From Solimonas marina (lineage in GTDB: Bacteria > Pseudomonadota > Gammaproteobacteria > Nevskiales > Nevskiaceae), in the NCBI RefSeq assembly GCF_012241385.1, contig NZ_JAAVXB010000001.1, forward strand, positions 248,001-312,000: a stretch of DNA of 64,000 nt. Direction: 5' to 3'. Position 1 is the first letter of the stretch; each line of letters opens with the position of its first letter. Position numbers and translations under genes: made by a program. A model generated the notes under the pieces. It did not search any database. It was not told where the DNA came from and saw nothing but the letters and a program-made list of their open reading frames with translations. Shown here in pieces: positions 26,020 to 34,552 of the stretch.

Positions 26020-27561
26020 ATGAGCTTTCTCAAAGCCCCCGAAGGCAACGAAGCCATCGACGTCATGCTGCTGCTGGAAGGCACCTACCCCTACGTCCAT
26101 GGCGGCGTATCGAGCTGGGTGCAGCAGCTGATCCGCGGTCTGCCGTCACTGCGCTTCGGCGTCGTCTTTCTCGGTTCGCGGCGCGCCGACTATCACGACG
26201 TGCGTTATGAATTTCCGGCCAATCTGGTCTGTGTCGAAGAACACTTCCTGATGGAGCAATGGCAACACGAACGCGTGCAGCCGGGCCGCGGCAATGCCGA
26301 AGCCTTTCAGCAGAGCGACCGTCTGCATCAGGCACTGCGCGAGCCGGACACCGTCGACTTCAAGGCATCGCTGGCCGACTTCGCCAAACTGCTGCGCGAC
26401 GACGGCGCCGGTTTGTCGCGCGAGGATTTCCTCTACGGCGAGCGCTCGTGGCAACAGATCGGCGACTACTACACGCGCTACTGCAGCGATCCGTCGTTCG
26501 TCGATTACTTCTGGACCGTGCGCACCATGCACGCGCCGCTGTTCGATCTGATCGAGATCGCGCGGCACCTGCCGAAGGCGCGCATGCTGCATGCCATCTC
26601 GACCGGTTACGCCGGCTTTCTGGGTGCGCTGGCGCATCAGATGCACGGCACGCCGCTGGCGATCACCGAGCACGGCATCTACACCAAGGAGCGTCGCATC
26701 GACCTCGCGCAGGCCGAGTGGATACGCGATGCGCGCAATGCACTGGAAAGCAGTCTGCGCCAGGACATCAGCTACGTCCGTCAGCTGTGGATTCGCTTCT
26801 TTGAAGGGCTGGGCCGCATGAGCTACCGCTCGGCCACGCAAATCACCGCGCTGTACGACGGCAACCGCGAGCGGCAGATTGCCGACGGCGCACCGGCCGA
26901 TCGCACGCGTGTCATCCCCAATGGCATCGAGCTGGCACGTTACCGGCCGCTGCGCGCGCAGCGGCCGCCGGAGATTCCGCAGGTCATCGGCCTGATCGGT
27001 CGCGTCACGCCGATCAAGGACATCAAGACCTTCATCCGCTCGATGCGCACCGTGCATGCGAACCTGCCGCAGGCTGAAGCCTGGATCGTCGGCCCGACCG
27101 ACGAGGACGAGCTTTACTACCAGGACTGCGCGTCGCTGGTCGATGATCTTGGCCTTGGCGATTGCGTGAAATTTCTCGGCTATCAGGATGTGCGCGACAT
27201 CCTGCCAAAGCTGGGCCTGCTGGTCCTGAGTTCGATCAGCGAGGCACAACCGCTGGTCGTGCTCGAAGCCTTTGCCGCCGGCGTGCCGGTGGTCACCACC
27301 GACGTCGGCAGCTGTGCGGCGCTGGTGCATGGCGCGGATGACGATGACCGCGCGTCCGGCAGCGCCGGCGCGACGGTGTCGATCGCCAATCCGCAGGCGC
27401 TGGCCGACGCGATGATCGGCCTGCTGATCGACGCGCCGCGCTGGCAGGCGGCGCAGGCGGCGGCCATCGCCCGCGTCGAGATGATGTACGGCGAAGACCT
27501 GATGCTCGAACGCTATCAGGCGCTGTATGGCGACCTGGTCGCCACCGAAGAGGTGCACTGA
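26020..27561 (+). CDS. pelF: PelF, GT4 family glycosyltransferase (Pel synthase)
   Basis: 513 residues (Pseudomonas PelF 507), cytosolic, two Rossmann domains of the GT-B fold. N-terminal LLEGTYPYVHGGVSSW is the family hallmark. The retaining-GT EX7E motif is Glu408 and Glu416 (SEAQPLVVLEAFAAGVPVV); LIGRVTPIKDIKTFIRS is the nucleotide-sugar domain start. It polymerises UDP-linked sugar, UDP-GalNAc being likely given the upstream epimerase. It starts 3 bases after pelE ends and ends 1 base before pelG starts. Confidence 0.96.
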   Translation: MSFLKAPEGNEAIDVMLLLEGTYPYVHGGVSSWVQQLIRGLPSLRFGVVFLGSRRADYHDVRYEFPANLVCVEEHFLMEQWQHERVQPGRGNAEAFQQSDRLHQALREPDTVDFKASLADFAKLLRDDGAGLSREDFLYGERSWQQIGDYYTRYCSDPSFVDYFWTVRTMHAPLFDLIEIARHLPKARMLHAISTGYAGFLGALAHQMHGTPLAITEHGIYTKERRIDLAQAEWIRDARNALESSLRQDISYVRQLWIRFFEGLGRMSYRSATQITALYDGNRERQIADGAPADRTRVIPNGIELARYRPLRAQRPPEIPQVIGLIGRVTPIKDIKTFIRSMRTVHANLPQAEAWIVGPTDEDELYYQDCASLVDDLGLGDCVKFLGYQDVRDILPKLGLLVLSSISEAQPLVVLEAFAAGVPVVTTDVGSCAALVHGADDDDRASGSAGATVSIANPQALADAMIGLLIDAPRWQAAQAAAIARVEMMYGEDLMLERYQALYGDLVATEEVH

Positions 27562-27562
27562 C

Positions 27563-29014
27563 ATGGCCGGCATTGGCATCGAACTGCGCAAGCTGCTGCG
27601 CACGCAGACCTACACCGGGCTGATGCGCGCTTACCTGGACGCCAGCCTGATCAGCTCCGGCCCCTGGGTGCTGTCGATGCTGGTGGTGGCGTTCATCGGC
27701 TTCTTCGTCGCCGCCGGCGCGCACGCCAGCGCCGACGTGCAGGCCTTTACCGTGTCGGTCACCCATCTGGTCGCAACATCGCTGATTCTCACCGGGCTGG
27801 TGCAGTTGCTGTACACGCGCTTCGTTGCCGACCGTCTGTTCGAGCGCAAGCCGCAACTGGTCCTGTCGAACCTGTTCGGGGTGCTGACCGTGACCAACCT
27901 GGTCGGCGGCGTACTGGCGTCGTTGATCGTCATCGCGCTGTTCGGCGACACGCCGCATTTGTACCGGCTGGAGATGATCGTCGGCTTCGTGCTGCTCAGC
28001 GATGTCTGGTGCCTGACGGTCTTTCTCACCGGCCTCAAGCAATACCGCATGGTGCTGCGCTGCTTCGCACTGGCGTATGGGTTGATCGTGCTGCTGTCGA
28101 TGCTGCTGCATCCACATGGCGTCAATGGCCTGCTCGGCGCTTTCGTCGTCGGCCAGGCGGTACTGGTGTTCTCGTTGCTGCTGGTCGTGCTCAAGCACTA
28201 TCCGAGCGACACCCTGGTGTCCTGGGAGTGGACGCAGCGCAAGCTCACGCATCGGCCGCTGATGCTGATCGGCCTGCTGTTCAACATCGCCATCTTCGTC
28301 GACAAATTCCTGTTCTGGTACAACCCGTCGACGTCGATCGCCGTCATCGGGCCGCTGCGCAGTGCGCCGACTTACGACTTCCCGCTGTTTCTCGCCTATC
28401 TGTCGATGGTGCCGGGCCTGGCCGTGTTTCTGGTCCGCATGGAAACCGATTTTGCCGAACGCTACGACGTCTATTACGACGCGGTGCGCGGCGGCGACAC
28501 GCTGCAGCACATCGAGCGCTTGCGCGACAGCCTGATCGAGACCGCACGGCACGGCATCTACGAAATTCTCAAGGTGCAGATCACCACCATCGTGCTGTTG
28601 CTGCTGTTCGCGCCGGCCCTGCTGCGCTGGCTGCATATTCCGGCGCCGTATCTGCCGCTGTTCAACATCGACCTGGTCGCTGTCGGCACGCAGGTGCTGC
28701 TGGTGGCGGTGCTCAACACGCTGTTCTATCTGGACAAGCTCGGCACCGCGTTGGCGCTTTGCGCGCTGTTCGCGGCCGGCAATGCACTGCTGACCGTCGC
28801 CACCCAGCGACTCGGCGTGGCGTTCTACGGCTACGGTTATGCGGCGTCACTGGCACTGGCGACGCTGGTCGGCCTGGCGCTGCTGGCGCGCAAGATGGAC
28901 AGGCTCAGCTACGAAACCTTCATGTTCCAGCCGGGGCCTGGCGGAGCGGGTGCCCGCGCCAGGCGTCGCCGCCGTCAGTCGGTACGCGACGTGGAAGCGC
29001 CGGCCGAATCGTAA
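27563..29014 (+). CDS. pelG: PelG, Wzx-like inner-membrane Pel transporter subunit
   Basis: 483 residues, about 12 transmembrane helices of the MVF/Wzx flippase type (e.g. WVLSMLVVAFIGFFVAAGAH, LMLIGLLFNIAIFVDKFLFW). The start MAGIGIELRKLLRTQTY is the standard PelG N-terminus. It is about 27 residues longer than Pseudomonas PelG because of a C-terminal Gly/Arg-rich tail (GAGARARRRRRQSVRDVE). It forms the membrane complex with PelD, PelE and PelF. Its last 40 bases overlap the convergent LuxR-type gene. Confidence 0.95.
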   Translation: MAGIGIELRKLLRTQTYTGLMRAYLDASLISSGPWVLSMLVVAFIGFFVAAGAHASADVQAFTVSVTHLVATSLILTGLVQLLYTRFVADRLFERKPQLVLSNLFGVLTVTNLVGGVLASLIVIALFGDTPHLYRLEMIVGFVLLSDVWCLTVFLTGLKQYRMVLRCFALAYGLIVLLSMLLHPHGVNGLLGAFVVGQAVLVFSLLLVVLKHYPSDTLVSWEWTQRKLTHRPLMLIGLLFNIAIFVDKFLFWYNPSTSIAVIGPLRSAPTYDFPLFLAYLSMVPGLAVFLVRMETDFAERYDVYYDAVRGGDTLQHIERLRDSLIETARHGIYEILKVQITTIVLLLLFAPALLRWLHIPAPYLPLFNIDLVAVGTQVLLVAVLNTLFYLDKLGTALALCALFAAGNALLTVATQRLGVAFYGYGYAASLALATLVGLALLARKMDRLSYETFMFQPGPGGAGARARRRRRQSVRDVEAPAES

Positions 29015-29730
29015 TGGCCGTTACGCGCAGCGCCGTCGGCATCGGCGCTCGACACACCCGGCATCAGCTGCCCGGTGGCGATGGCACGGACGATGGCCTG
29101 CTCGCGTGACGTCACACCGAGCTTTTCGATGCAGCGGTTGAGCAGGTATCGCACCGTGGTCGGCTCGATACCGAGTTCGATGGCGATGCGCTTGACGGTC
29201 AGGCCCTGTGCGATGCCGCCGAGCACGCTGCGCTGGCGGTCGGTCAGCACCTCACGGCCAAACGCGTTGGCCGCTGGCCCTGCGGTATCGAGCACGTCCT
29301 GAAAGACGTGCGTGGCGGCGAATTGCAGACGTCCCAATTGCGAAGCATCGGTGAACGTTTGCGGCAGGCGCAGCAACGCACGCGCACCCAGCGGTCCGTG
29401 CAGCGGAATCTCATCGGGCCCGCGATCACCGTTGCGTGCGGCAGGACCGCGCAGCGGCACCACCGCGGTCTGCGTGCGGGCCGCCCAGCCCGGCTCGGTT
29501 GCCGGCGCCAGGCTTGCGGCCCCGGCGTCCTGACGCACGAAAGCGAACTCCAGACCATCGCGCACATCCAGCGACGGCAGCAGGAACAAAAAGGTGAACT
29601 GCCGGCAGCCGAGTGCGACCAGGCGGTCCTCACAGTTTTGCGCCGACATCTGCAAAGGGGCTGTCAGCGGGGCCGGCAGGGGCGTACCCCAAGTTTCGAC
29701 GCTTGTCTCAGCGCGGAACGAATTCATCAA
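28975..29730 (-). CDS. LuxR-type HTH regulator, unknown signal
   Basis: 251 residues. The C-terminal part (about 160-222) is a LuxR/GerE helix-turn-helix: LTDRQRSVLGGIAQGLTVKR, IAIELGIEPTTVRYLLNR, then KLGVTSREQAIVRA. The N-terminal 150 residues resemble the size of autoinducer-binding domains, but I cannot see the conserved Trp/Tyr/Asp pocket set, so the ligand is unknown. Two ATG codons are adjacent at 29730 and 29727. It is convergent with pelG (40-base overlap) and divergent from the MerR-type gene. Its position suggests a role in biofilm control, which is inference. Confidence 0.85.
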   Translation of the reverse strand: MMNSFRAETSVETWGTPLPAPLTAPLQMSAQNCEDRLVALGCRQFTFLFLLPSLDVRDGLEFAFVRQDAGAASLAPATEPGWAARTQTAVVPLRGPAARNGDRGPDEIPLHGPLGARALLRLPQTFTDASQLGRLQFAATHVFQDVLDTAGPAANAFGREVLTDRQRSVLGGIAQGLTVKRIAIELGIEPTTVRYLLNRCIEKLGVTSREQAIVRAIATGQLMPGVSSADADGAARNGHYDSAGASTSRTD

Positions 29731-29889
29731 TGAATCCTGTGACTTAACTCAAATGGGTCAACGGCCGAGTCGGACCGTTCCTGACTTTAGGGTGACGGGA
29801 CAAGCTTGCAGATAACTTAATCAAGGACGCTCAAATCGATACAAATCATGAAAATTCAGCGAACATGACGCCAGCGTCGCGAATTATTC

Positions 29890-29913
29890 TTGTACAGAAC
29901 TTGCATTGTGCAG
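29890..29913. promoter_or_regulatory. Direct repeats TTGTACAG / TTGTGCAG upstream of the MerR-type gene
   Basis: TTGTACAG at 29890-29897 and TTGTGCAG at 29906-29913 are 16 bases apart start to start and end 40 bases before the MerR-type start. The TGTACA core resembles sites described for LitR/CarH-type MerR regulators, so autoregulation is likely but unproven. The surrounding 29740-29950 gap is moderately AT-rich and must also hold the promoter of the divergent LuxR-type gene. Confidence 0.5.
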
Positions 29914-29953
29914 AATTGAGTCCGCCTTCGTATCCAGGAGTTCCCCCAGCGCG

Positions 29954-30910
29954 ATGACTGCCACCGACCACTACCGCATTGCCACCGTCGCCACCCTCAC
30001 CGGTCTGCCGGCGGCGACCATCCGCATGTGGGAGCGGCGTTATGCCGCCGTGGCGCCGCTGCGCTCCAGTGGCGGCTCACGGCTTTATCGCGACAACGAT
30101 ATCGAGCGCCTGCGTCTGCTGGGCGAGTTGGTCCGCCATGGGCATGCCATCGGCACGATCGCGCGCTTGGGCGACGATGAACTGCGTCAGCGACTCAACC
30201 GCGCCGGGCTGACGCCGCCCAGCACGGCCGCGGCGCGCCGCCATCGCGTGCTCCTGATCGGCGACGGCATCAACGCACGCGCGGCGTCGGCGTTCGCCGC
30301 GCAAGGCTCGGTCGAACTGCGTGCGACGGCGCCGACGCTGGAAGCCGCGTTGCAGACCAGCGGCCCGGTCGACTTCGTCATCGTCGAAGCGCCCACACTG
30401 CTGCCCGATCTGGTGGCCGGGCTGCAGCAGCTGCGAGAACAGCTGACCCCGCGTCTGTTGCTCGTCGAATACGCGTTCTCGACGCGCGCCACGCTGCGCC
30501 AGCTGCAGCGCCCGGACATCCTGTGTCTGCGCGGCCCCTGTGAAGGCGAGGCGCTCGCACGCATCTGTCTGTTCGCGGCGACCGCGCCGACCGGCACGCC
30601 AAGCAAGGGCGATCTGCTGCAGCAGGCCTTGAGCCAGCCGACTCCGCCACCGCGCTACACAAGTGCCGAGCTGCTGGCGCTCGACACCGCGCCGAGCGCG
30701 CTGCGCTGCGAGTGCCCACGTCAGCTCGCCGAGCTGATCGGACGTCTGTCGGCTTTCGAGCGCTACAGTGCCGAGTGCCGCAACGCCTCGCCGCGCGACG
30801 CGCGCCTGCACGAAATGCTGCGCCTCGCCAGCGGTCATGCGCGCGGCATGATCGAGGACGCGCTGCAGCTGCTGCTCGAAGCCGAGGACGCCATCGCCAG
30901 CGGCCGCTGA
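29954..30910 (+). CDS. MerR family regulator with C-terminal B12-binding-like domain lacking the cobalamin His
   Basis: 318 residues. The N-terminal winged helix is residues about 6-75 (YRIATVATLTGLPAATIRMW, ERRY, GGSRLYRDNDIERLRLL). A helical linker and a Rossmann-like domain follow (about 98-215: HRVLLIGDGINARAASAF, VDFVIVEAPTLLPDLV, LLLVEYAFS). This is the CarH/LitR/MlrA layout. The DxHxxG cobalamin motif is missing (GDGINAR in its place), so light or B12 sensing is unlikely. MlrA-type members control biofilm matrix genes, and this gene sits next to pel. ATG 29954 follows CCAGGAG; the frame is open from 29906. Confidence 0.85.
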   Translation: MTATDHYRIATVATLTGLPAATIRMWERRYAAVAPLRSSGGSRLYRDNDIERLRLLGELVRHGHAIGTIARLGDDELRQRLNRAGLTPPSTAAARRHRVLLIGDGINARAASAFAAQGSVELRATAPTLEAALQTSGPVDFVIVEAPTLLPDLVAGLQQLREQLTPRLLLVEYAFSTRATLRQLQRPDILCLRGPCEGEALARICLFAATAPTGTPSKGDLLQQALSQPTPPPRYTSAELLALDTAPSALRCECPRQLAELIGRLSAFERYSAECRNASPRDARLHEMLRLASGHARGMIEDALQLLLEAEDAIASGR

Positions 30911-30995
30911 TCCGGGGGATCGCGACGCGGCTGCAACGCCGCTGCAACGAACGGCCGCTACGGTTCGGCGATTTACCGCCGACCGAAGACCGCCC

Positions 30996-33776
30996 ATGAA
31001 CGATCTCCGCCCCTTGTGGCCCGCCCTCCTGCTGTCCAGCGCCGCACTGCTGCTCGCCGCCTGCGACGACAATCATCACGACGGCAGCGAAAACGGCATC
31101 GAGCCGATCCCGGCCACCGCCACCCTGTCGTTCAGCGCGCCGGGCGCCACCTTCGACCTCAACAACTACACGCGCGTCGGCCAGTACGCGCTGCCGGTCG
31201 GCACCGATTCGAGCAATCTGCTCGCCGCCGAAGCGTCGGCCGTGACCTACGACAAGGACACCGACTCGCTGTACGTCGTCGGTGACGGCGCCACCTCCGT
31301 CGTGCAAGTCAGCAAGCTCGACGGCTCGCTGATCGACTCGATGCCGCTGGCCGCCGGCGACAGCCCGCAGGGCACGGCGTTCTACGACACCGAAGGCATC
31401 ACCTACGTCGGCGGCGGCCAGTTCGTGCTGGTCGAGGAACGCTATCGTCAAGCCAATCTGTTCACTTACGCCGCCGGCACCACGCTCTACACCAGTGGCG
31501 TGCAGACCGTCAAGCTGGGCACGACGATCGGCAACATCGGCCTCGAAGGCGCGTCCTACGATCCGTCGACCAGCGGCTACGTGTTCGTCAAGGAAAAAGA
31601 CCCCGAAGGCGTGTTCCAGACCACGATCGACTTTGGTGCCGGCAGCGCGTCGAACGGCTCGGCAACCACCGAGAACTCCGACAACCTGTTCGATCCGTCG
31701 TTGCTCGCCGTTGCCGATCTCGCCGACGTGTTCGCGGTGTCCAACGTCGTCGACAGCAGCGATGCCGAATACAACGACCTGCTGCTGCTCAGCCAGGAAT
31801 CCGGTCAGCTGCTGCAGGCCGACCGCAGCGGCAACGTCAAGGCTCGCCTCGACATCGACCTCAATGCCCAGAACGAAGGCGTGACGATGGACGGCGATCA
31901 CACGCTGTATCTGGTCAACGAACTCGGCGGCGGCGACGGCCATCCGCAACTATGGATCTACAAGGCAGCGGCGACCAGCGACGCGGTCGGCGTCGGCAGC
32001 AACCTGTACCTGACCTTCACGCAGGACGTCAGCGCCGGCAGCGGCTACATCGTGCTCGACGACGGCCAGGGCGACACGCGCGCGATCTCGGTCACCGACA
32101 CCGATCAGGTGACGGTCGACGGCGATACCGTGACGATCAACCCGGAAGACGATCTGGTCTCCGGCCACACCTACACCATGACCGTGCCGGACGGCGCATT
32201 CACCACCGCCGACGGCAGCGACATCACCGACATCGGCGACATGGGTTTCACCACCGTCGGCGACATCCTGCCGCCGCTGCTGCTGACCAGCTCGCCGGTC
32301 GACGATTCGGTCGCCGTCACCAGCAGCACCATCACGCTGACGTTCAACGAAACCGTGCAGGCCGGCGCCGGCAGCATCGTCATCACCGGCAGCGACGGCG
32401 ACTCGCGCACGATCGACATCAGCGACAGCTCGCAGGTCACGATCGCCGGCGACACCGTCACGATCACGCCGAGCGAAGACCTGCATACCTCCACTGACTA
32501 CAACGTGCAGATCGCCAGCGGCGTCATCACCGACAGCGCTGGCAACGCCTACGCCGGCCTGACCACCGACACGGCGCTGAACTTCACGATGGCCGCCGCC
32601 AGCGGCCCGACCACGCTCGCCGCCGGCGACCTGCTGTTCGTCGGCGCCAACGCCGACTCGCCGGACGCCATCGCCTTCATCCTGCTCAAGGACATCAACG
32701 CCGGCACGCAGATCGGCTTCACCGACAAGGATTACGACGGCACGGCCACTTGGCCGACCAACGAAGCCGCCTACATGTGGACCGCCGATCAGGACTACAC
32801 GGCCGGCACCATCGTCACCATCCAACCGGACGAAGACCCGATCGTCGTCGACAAGGGCACCGTCAGCGGCTCCGGCGGCGGCATTGGCGCCAGCGGCGAA
32901 ACCTACTACGCGTTCCAGGGCACCATCACCGACGCCGACACCGGCGACATCACCGTCGACCACTTCCTGGCGACGATCAACGTCGGCGGCAGCGACGCCG
33001 GCACCATCCCGCAGGACGTCATCGACGCCGGCGCCGATCTCACCTTCGCCGACGACGACGTCAAGTACACCGCCTCGACCGACGCCTCCGACATCACGAC
33101 GCTGGCCGCCAACATCAAGGACACGTCGAACTGGAGCACCAGCAACGATACCCCGTTCGAGATCACCGACGGCTCGATGTTCCCGGAAGACACAACGACG
33201 CCGACCACGCTGTCGGCCGGTGACGTGCTGTTCGTCGGCGCCAATTCCGACTCGCCGGACGCGCTCGCCTTCATCCTGCTCAAGGACATCAACGCCGGCA
33301 CGCAGATCGGCTTCACCGACAAGGACTACGACGGCACGGCCACCTGGCCGACCAACGAAGCCGCCTACATGTGGACCGCTGACCAGGCCTACAGCGCCGG
33401 CACCATCGTCACCATCCAGCCGGGCACACCGGTCGCCGACAAGGGCACCGTCGAAGGCGAAGGCGGCGGCCTGAGCAACGACGGCGAAACCGTCTACGCC
33501 TTCCAGGGCACCATCACCGACGCCAACAACGGCCAGATCACCGTCGACCGCTTCCTGTCGACGATCAACGTCGGCGGCGCCGCGGCCGGCACCATCCCGC
33601 AGGAAGTGATCGACGCCAACGCCGACCTCACCTTCAGCGAAGACAACGCCCTCTACGCCGGCTCCACCGACGCCAGCAACGTCTCGACCCTCGCCGCGGA
33701 CATCGAAAACACCGCAAATTGGGCAACCAGCGACGACACCCCGTACACGCTGACCGACGGCTCGCTGTTCCCGTAA
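30996..33776 (+). CDS. Large lipoprotein: SdiA-regulated-like propeller, two Ig-like domains, duplicated C-terminal module
   Basis: 926 residues. Type II signal MNDLRPLWPALLLSSAALLL-AAC with lipidated Cys23. Residues about 45-315 resemble the SdiA-regulated/YjiK-type beta-propeller (SLYVVGDGATSVVQVSKLDG, NEGVTMDGDHTLYLVNE). Two SbsA/Big_5-type Ig-like domains follow (about 320-425 and 426-535; the second is LLLTSSPVDDSVAVTSSTI). The rest is two copies of a 198-residue module (539-736, 737-926), each with GFTDKDYDGTATWPTNEAAY. The protein is very Asp/Thr-rich and acidic, as for calcium-binding surface proteins. It probably sits on the outer membrane, possibly surface-exposed. A strong terminator follows. 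Function unknown; a matrix-associated role is inference from the pel neighbourhood. Confidence 0.85.
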   Translation: MNDLRPLWPALLLSSAALLLAACDDNHHDGSENGIEPIPATATLSFSAPGATFDLNNYTRVGQYALPVGTDSSNLLAAEASAVTYDKDTDSLYVVGDGATSVVQVSKLDGSLIDSMPLAAGDSPQGTAFYDTEGITYVGGGQFVLVEERYRQANLFTYAAGTTLYTSGVQTVKLGTTIGNIGLEGASYDPSTSGYVFVKEKDPEGVFQTTIDFGAGSASNGSATTENSDNLFDPSLLAVADLADVFAVSNVVDSSDAEYNDLLLLSQESGQLLQADRSGNVKARLDIDLNAQNEGVTMDGDHTLYLVNELGGGDGHPQLWIYKAAATSDAVGVGSNLYLTFTQDVSAGSGYIVLDDGQGDTRAISVTDTDQVTVDGDTVTINPEDDLVSGHTYTMTVPDGAFTTADGSDITDIGDMGFTTVGDILPPLLLTSSPVDDSVAVTSSTITLTFNETVQAGAGSIVITGSDGDSRTIDISDSSQVTIAGDTVTITPSEDLHTSTDYNVQIASGVITDSAGNAYAGLTTDTALNFTMAAASGPTTLAAGDLLFVGANADSPDAIAFILLKDINAGTQIGFTDKDYDGTATWPTNEAAYMWTADQDYTAGTIVTIQPDEDPIVVDKGTVSGSGGGIGASGETYYAFQGTITDADTGDITVDHFLATINVGGSDAGTIPQDVIDAGADLTFADDDVKYTASTDASDITTLAANIKDTSNWSTSNDTPFEITDGSMFPEDTTTPTTLSAGDVLFVGANSDSPDALAFILLKDINAGTQIGFTDKDYDGTATWPTNEAAYMWTADQAYSAGTIVTIQPGTPVADKGTVEGEGGGLSNDGETVYAFQGTITDANNGQITVDRFLSTINVGGAAAGTIPQEVIDANADLTFSEDNALYAGSTDASNVSTLAADIENTANWATSDDTPYTLTDGSLFP
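32610..33773 (+). repeat. Intragenic direct duplication, period 594 bp
   Basis: Unit 1 (32610-33203) and unit 2 (33204-33773) encode the duplicated module of the lipoprotein. Long stretches are nearly identical at DNA level, e.g. from CTGCTCAAGGACATCAACGC through the segment coding for DKDYDGTATWPTNEA. The insertion/deletion difference is in a loop (DEDPIVVDKGTVSGSGG versus TPVADKGTVEGEGG). Recent tandem duplication is the simplest origin. Confidence 0.9.
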
Positions 33777-33792
33777 GCCCCCTCGCTGCTGC

Positions 33793-33837
33793 ACAAAAAA
33801 GCCCGCCGGCCGATAAGGTCGGCGGGCTTTTTTTGTG
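33793..33837 (+). terminator. Strong intrinsic terminator after the large lipoprotein gene
   Basis: GCCCGCCGGCC (33801-33811) pairs with GGTCGGCGGGC (33817-33827) with one wobble or mismatch, loop GATAA, followed by seven T. The A tract before and T tract after make it work on both strands. It starts 17 bases past the lipoprotein stop. Confidence 0.92.
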
Positions 33838-33840
33838 CGC

Positions 33841-33980
33841 CGAGCCGCGAAGTTTCATGCGACATTCGGTGTGCCGTCTCCCTGACGGCCATCAGCACAG
33901 TCAATCACTTGCAGCGTCTGTGACGGAGTTATCACACACCCCCACTTTTTTATTGGACACTCTCGTGTCTTCTAAACGGC
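33841..33980. repeat. 140-bp structured repeat, copy 1
   Basis: About 75-80% identical by eye to 38113-38253 in the same orientation. Shared landmarks are CATTCGGYGTRCCGTYTYCCT, CTGTGACGGAGTTATC, and a final TCTAAAYGGC. Two small stems are kept: GCCGC/GCGRC and GCCGTC/GACGGC. It ends 22 bases before the start of a small membrane-protein gene. The short open frames on the minus strand differ mostly by amino-acid-changing substitutions and do not look like real genes. Confidence 0.75.
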
Positions 33981-34001
33981 GTCAGGCATCAGGGATAGAC
34001 A

Positions 34002-34340
34002 ATGGAAACTCTCCGCATCATTTGGCTTACAACCATTGCTCTGTGCATCGGAGTACAAGTCGTCATGCTGTCCCTTCAAGCTGGCGCTCTGCGTCGTTTT
34101 GGACACCGGAGTTTCTGGCTGCTTGGCGCCGGCAGTGCATGTTTCCTTATCTATGGGGTCATCGGCGCCGTTCCTTACTTCCGCCACCTCAGCGCGCGTT
34201 CGCTTACCACTCTTCTGAGCATAGGGCTCGCTTTTGCGGTGGCAGGTGCTGTGCTTGGGGTGTGGGGAACCGCAGCGTTGTTCCATCGGTTCGGGCAACT
34301 TCAGCGCTTATCGACTGGTGCATCCAGCGAAGCTGCCTAG
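34002..34340 (+). CDS. Small hypothetical membrane protein
   Basis: 112 residues with three hydrophobic helices: about 5-27 (IIWLTTIALCIGVQVVMLSL), 37-59 (FWLLGAGSACFLIYGVIGAV) and 68-90 (LLSIGLAFAVAGAVLGVW). No family recognised. Codon use is less GC-biased than the flanking core genes, consistent with acquired DNA. ATG 34002 has AGGGATAGAC upstream. It stands alone between a 140-bp repeat and an extragenic palindrome. Confidence 0.65.
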   Translation: METLRIIWLTTIALCIGVQVVMLSLQAGALRRFGHRSFWLLGAGSACFLIYGVIGAVPYFRHLSARSLTTLLSIGLAFAVAGAVLGVWGTAALFHRFGQLQRLSTGASSEAA

Positions 34341-34354
34341 CCACTCGTTCAAGC

Positions 34355-34427
34355 TCGGTAGGGCGGGATTCATCCCGCCTGTCGCGAACGGCGCGACCCC
34401 ATATGCGGGAGGAATCCCGCCCTATTG
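34355..34427. repeat. Extragenic palindrome pair, GTAGGGCGGGATTCATCCCGCC family
   Basis: GTAGGGCGGGATTCATCCCG starts at 34358 and is followed by CCTGTCGCGAACGGCG; an inverted partner GCGGGAGGAATCCCGCCCTA ends at 34424. Each unit is itself a short hairpin around GGGATTCATCCC. The same family appears at 35309-35388, 38795-38826, 39371-39446 and 39828-39863, always between small accessory genes. The following 100 bases up to the next gene hold nothing I recognise. Confidence 0.85.
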
Positions 34428-34552
34428 CATGACATCAGATCGCCGATCAACCAATACTTCAGAAGGGCAGCCGATACTGAACCACCGTCAACACTGCGAC
34501 CGCGTTGCAAGAAATTCCGCCACCAAGAATTTGAACACTTCAGGTAGAAGAG

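Noticed and set aside
29798-29812. KstR2-like site (CAAG-CTTG) near 29800
   Set aside because: The sequence ACAAGCTTGC lacks the two-base gap of the motif and lies between biofilm regulators.
31950-33794. 614-codon minus-strand frame opposite the lipoprotein
   Set aside because: Val/Gly/Asp-rich shadow that repeats with the internal duplication; no start context.
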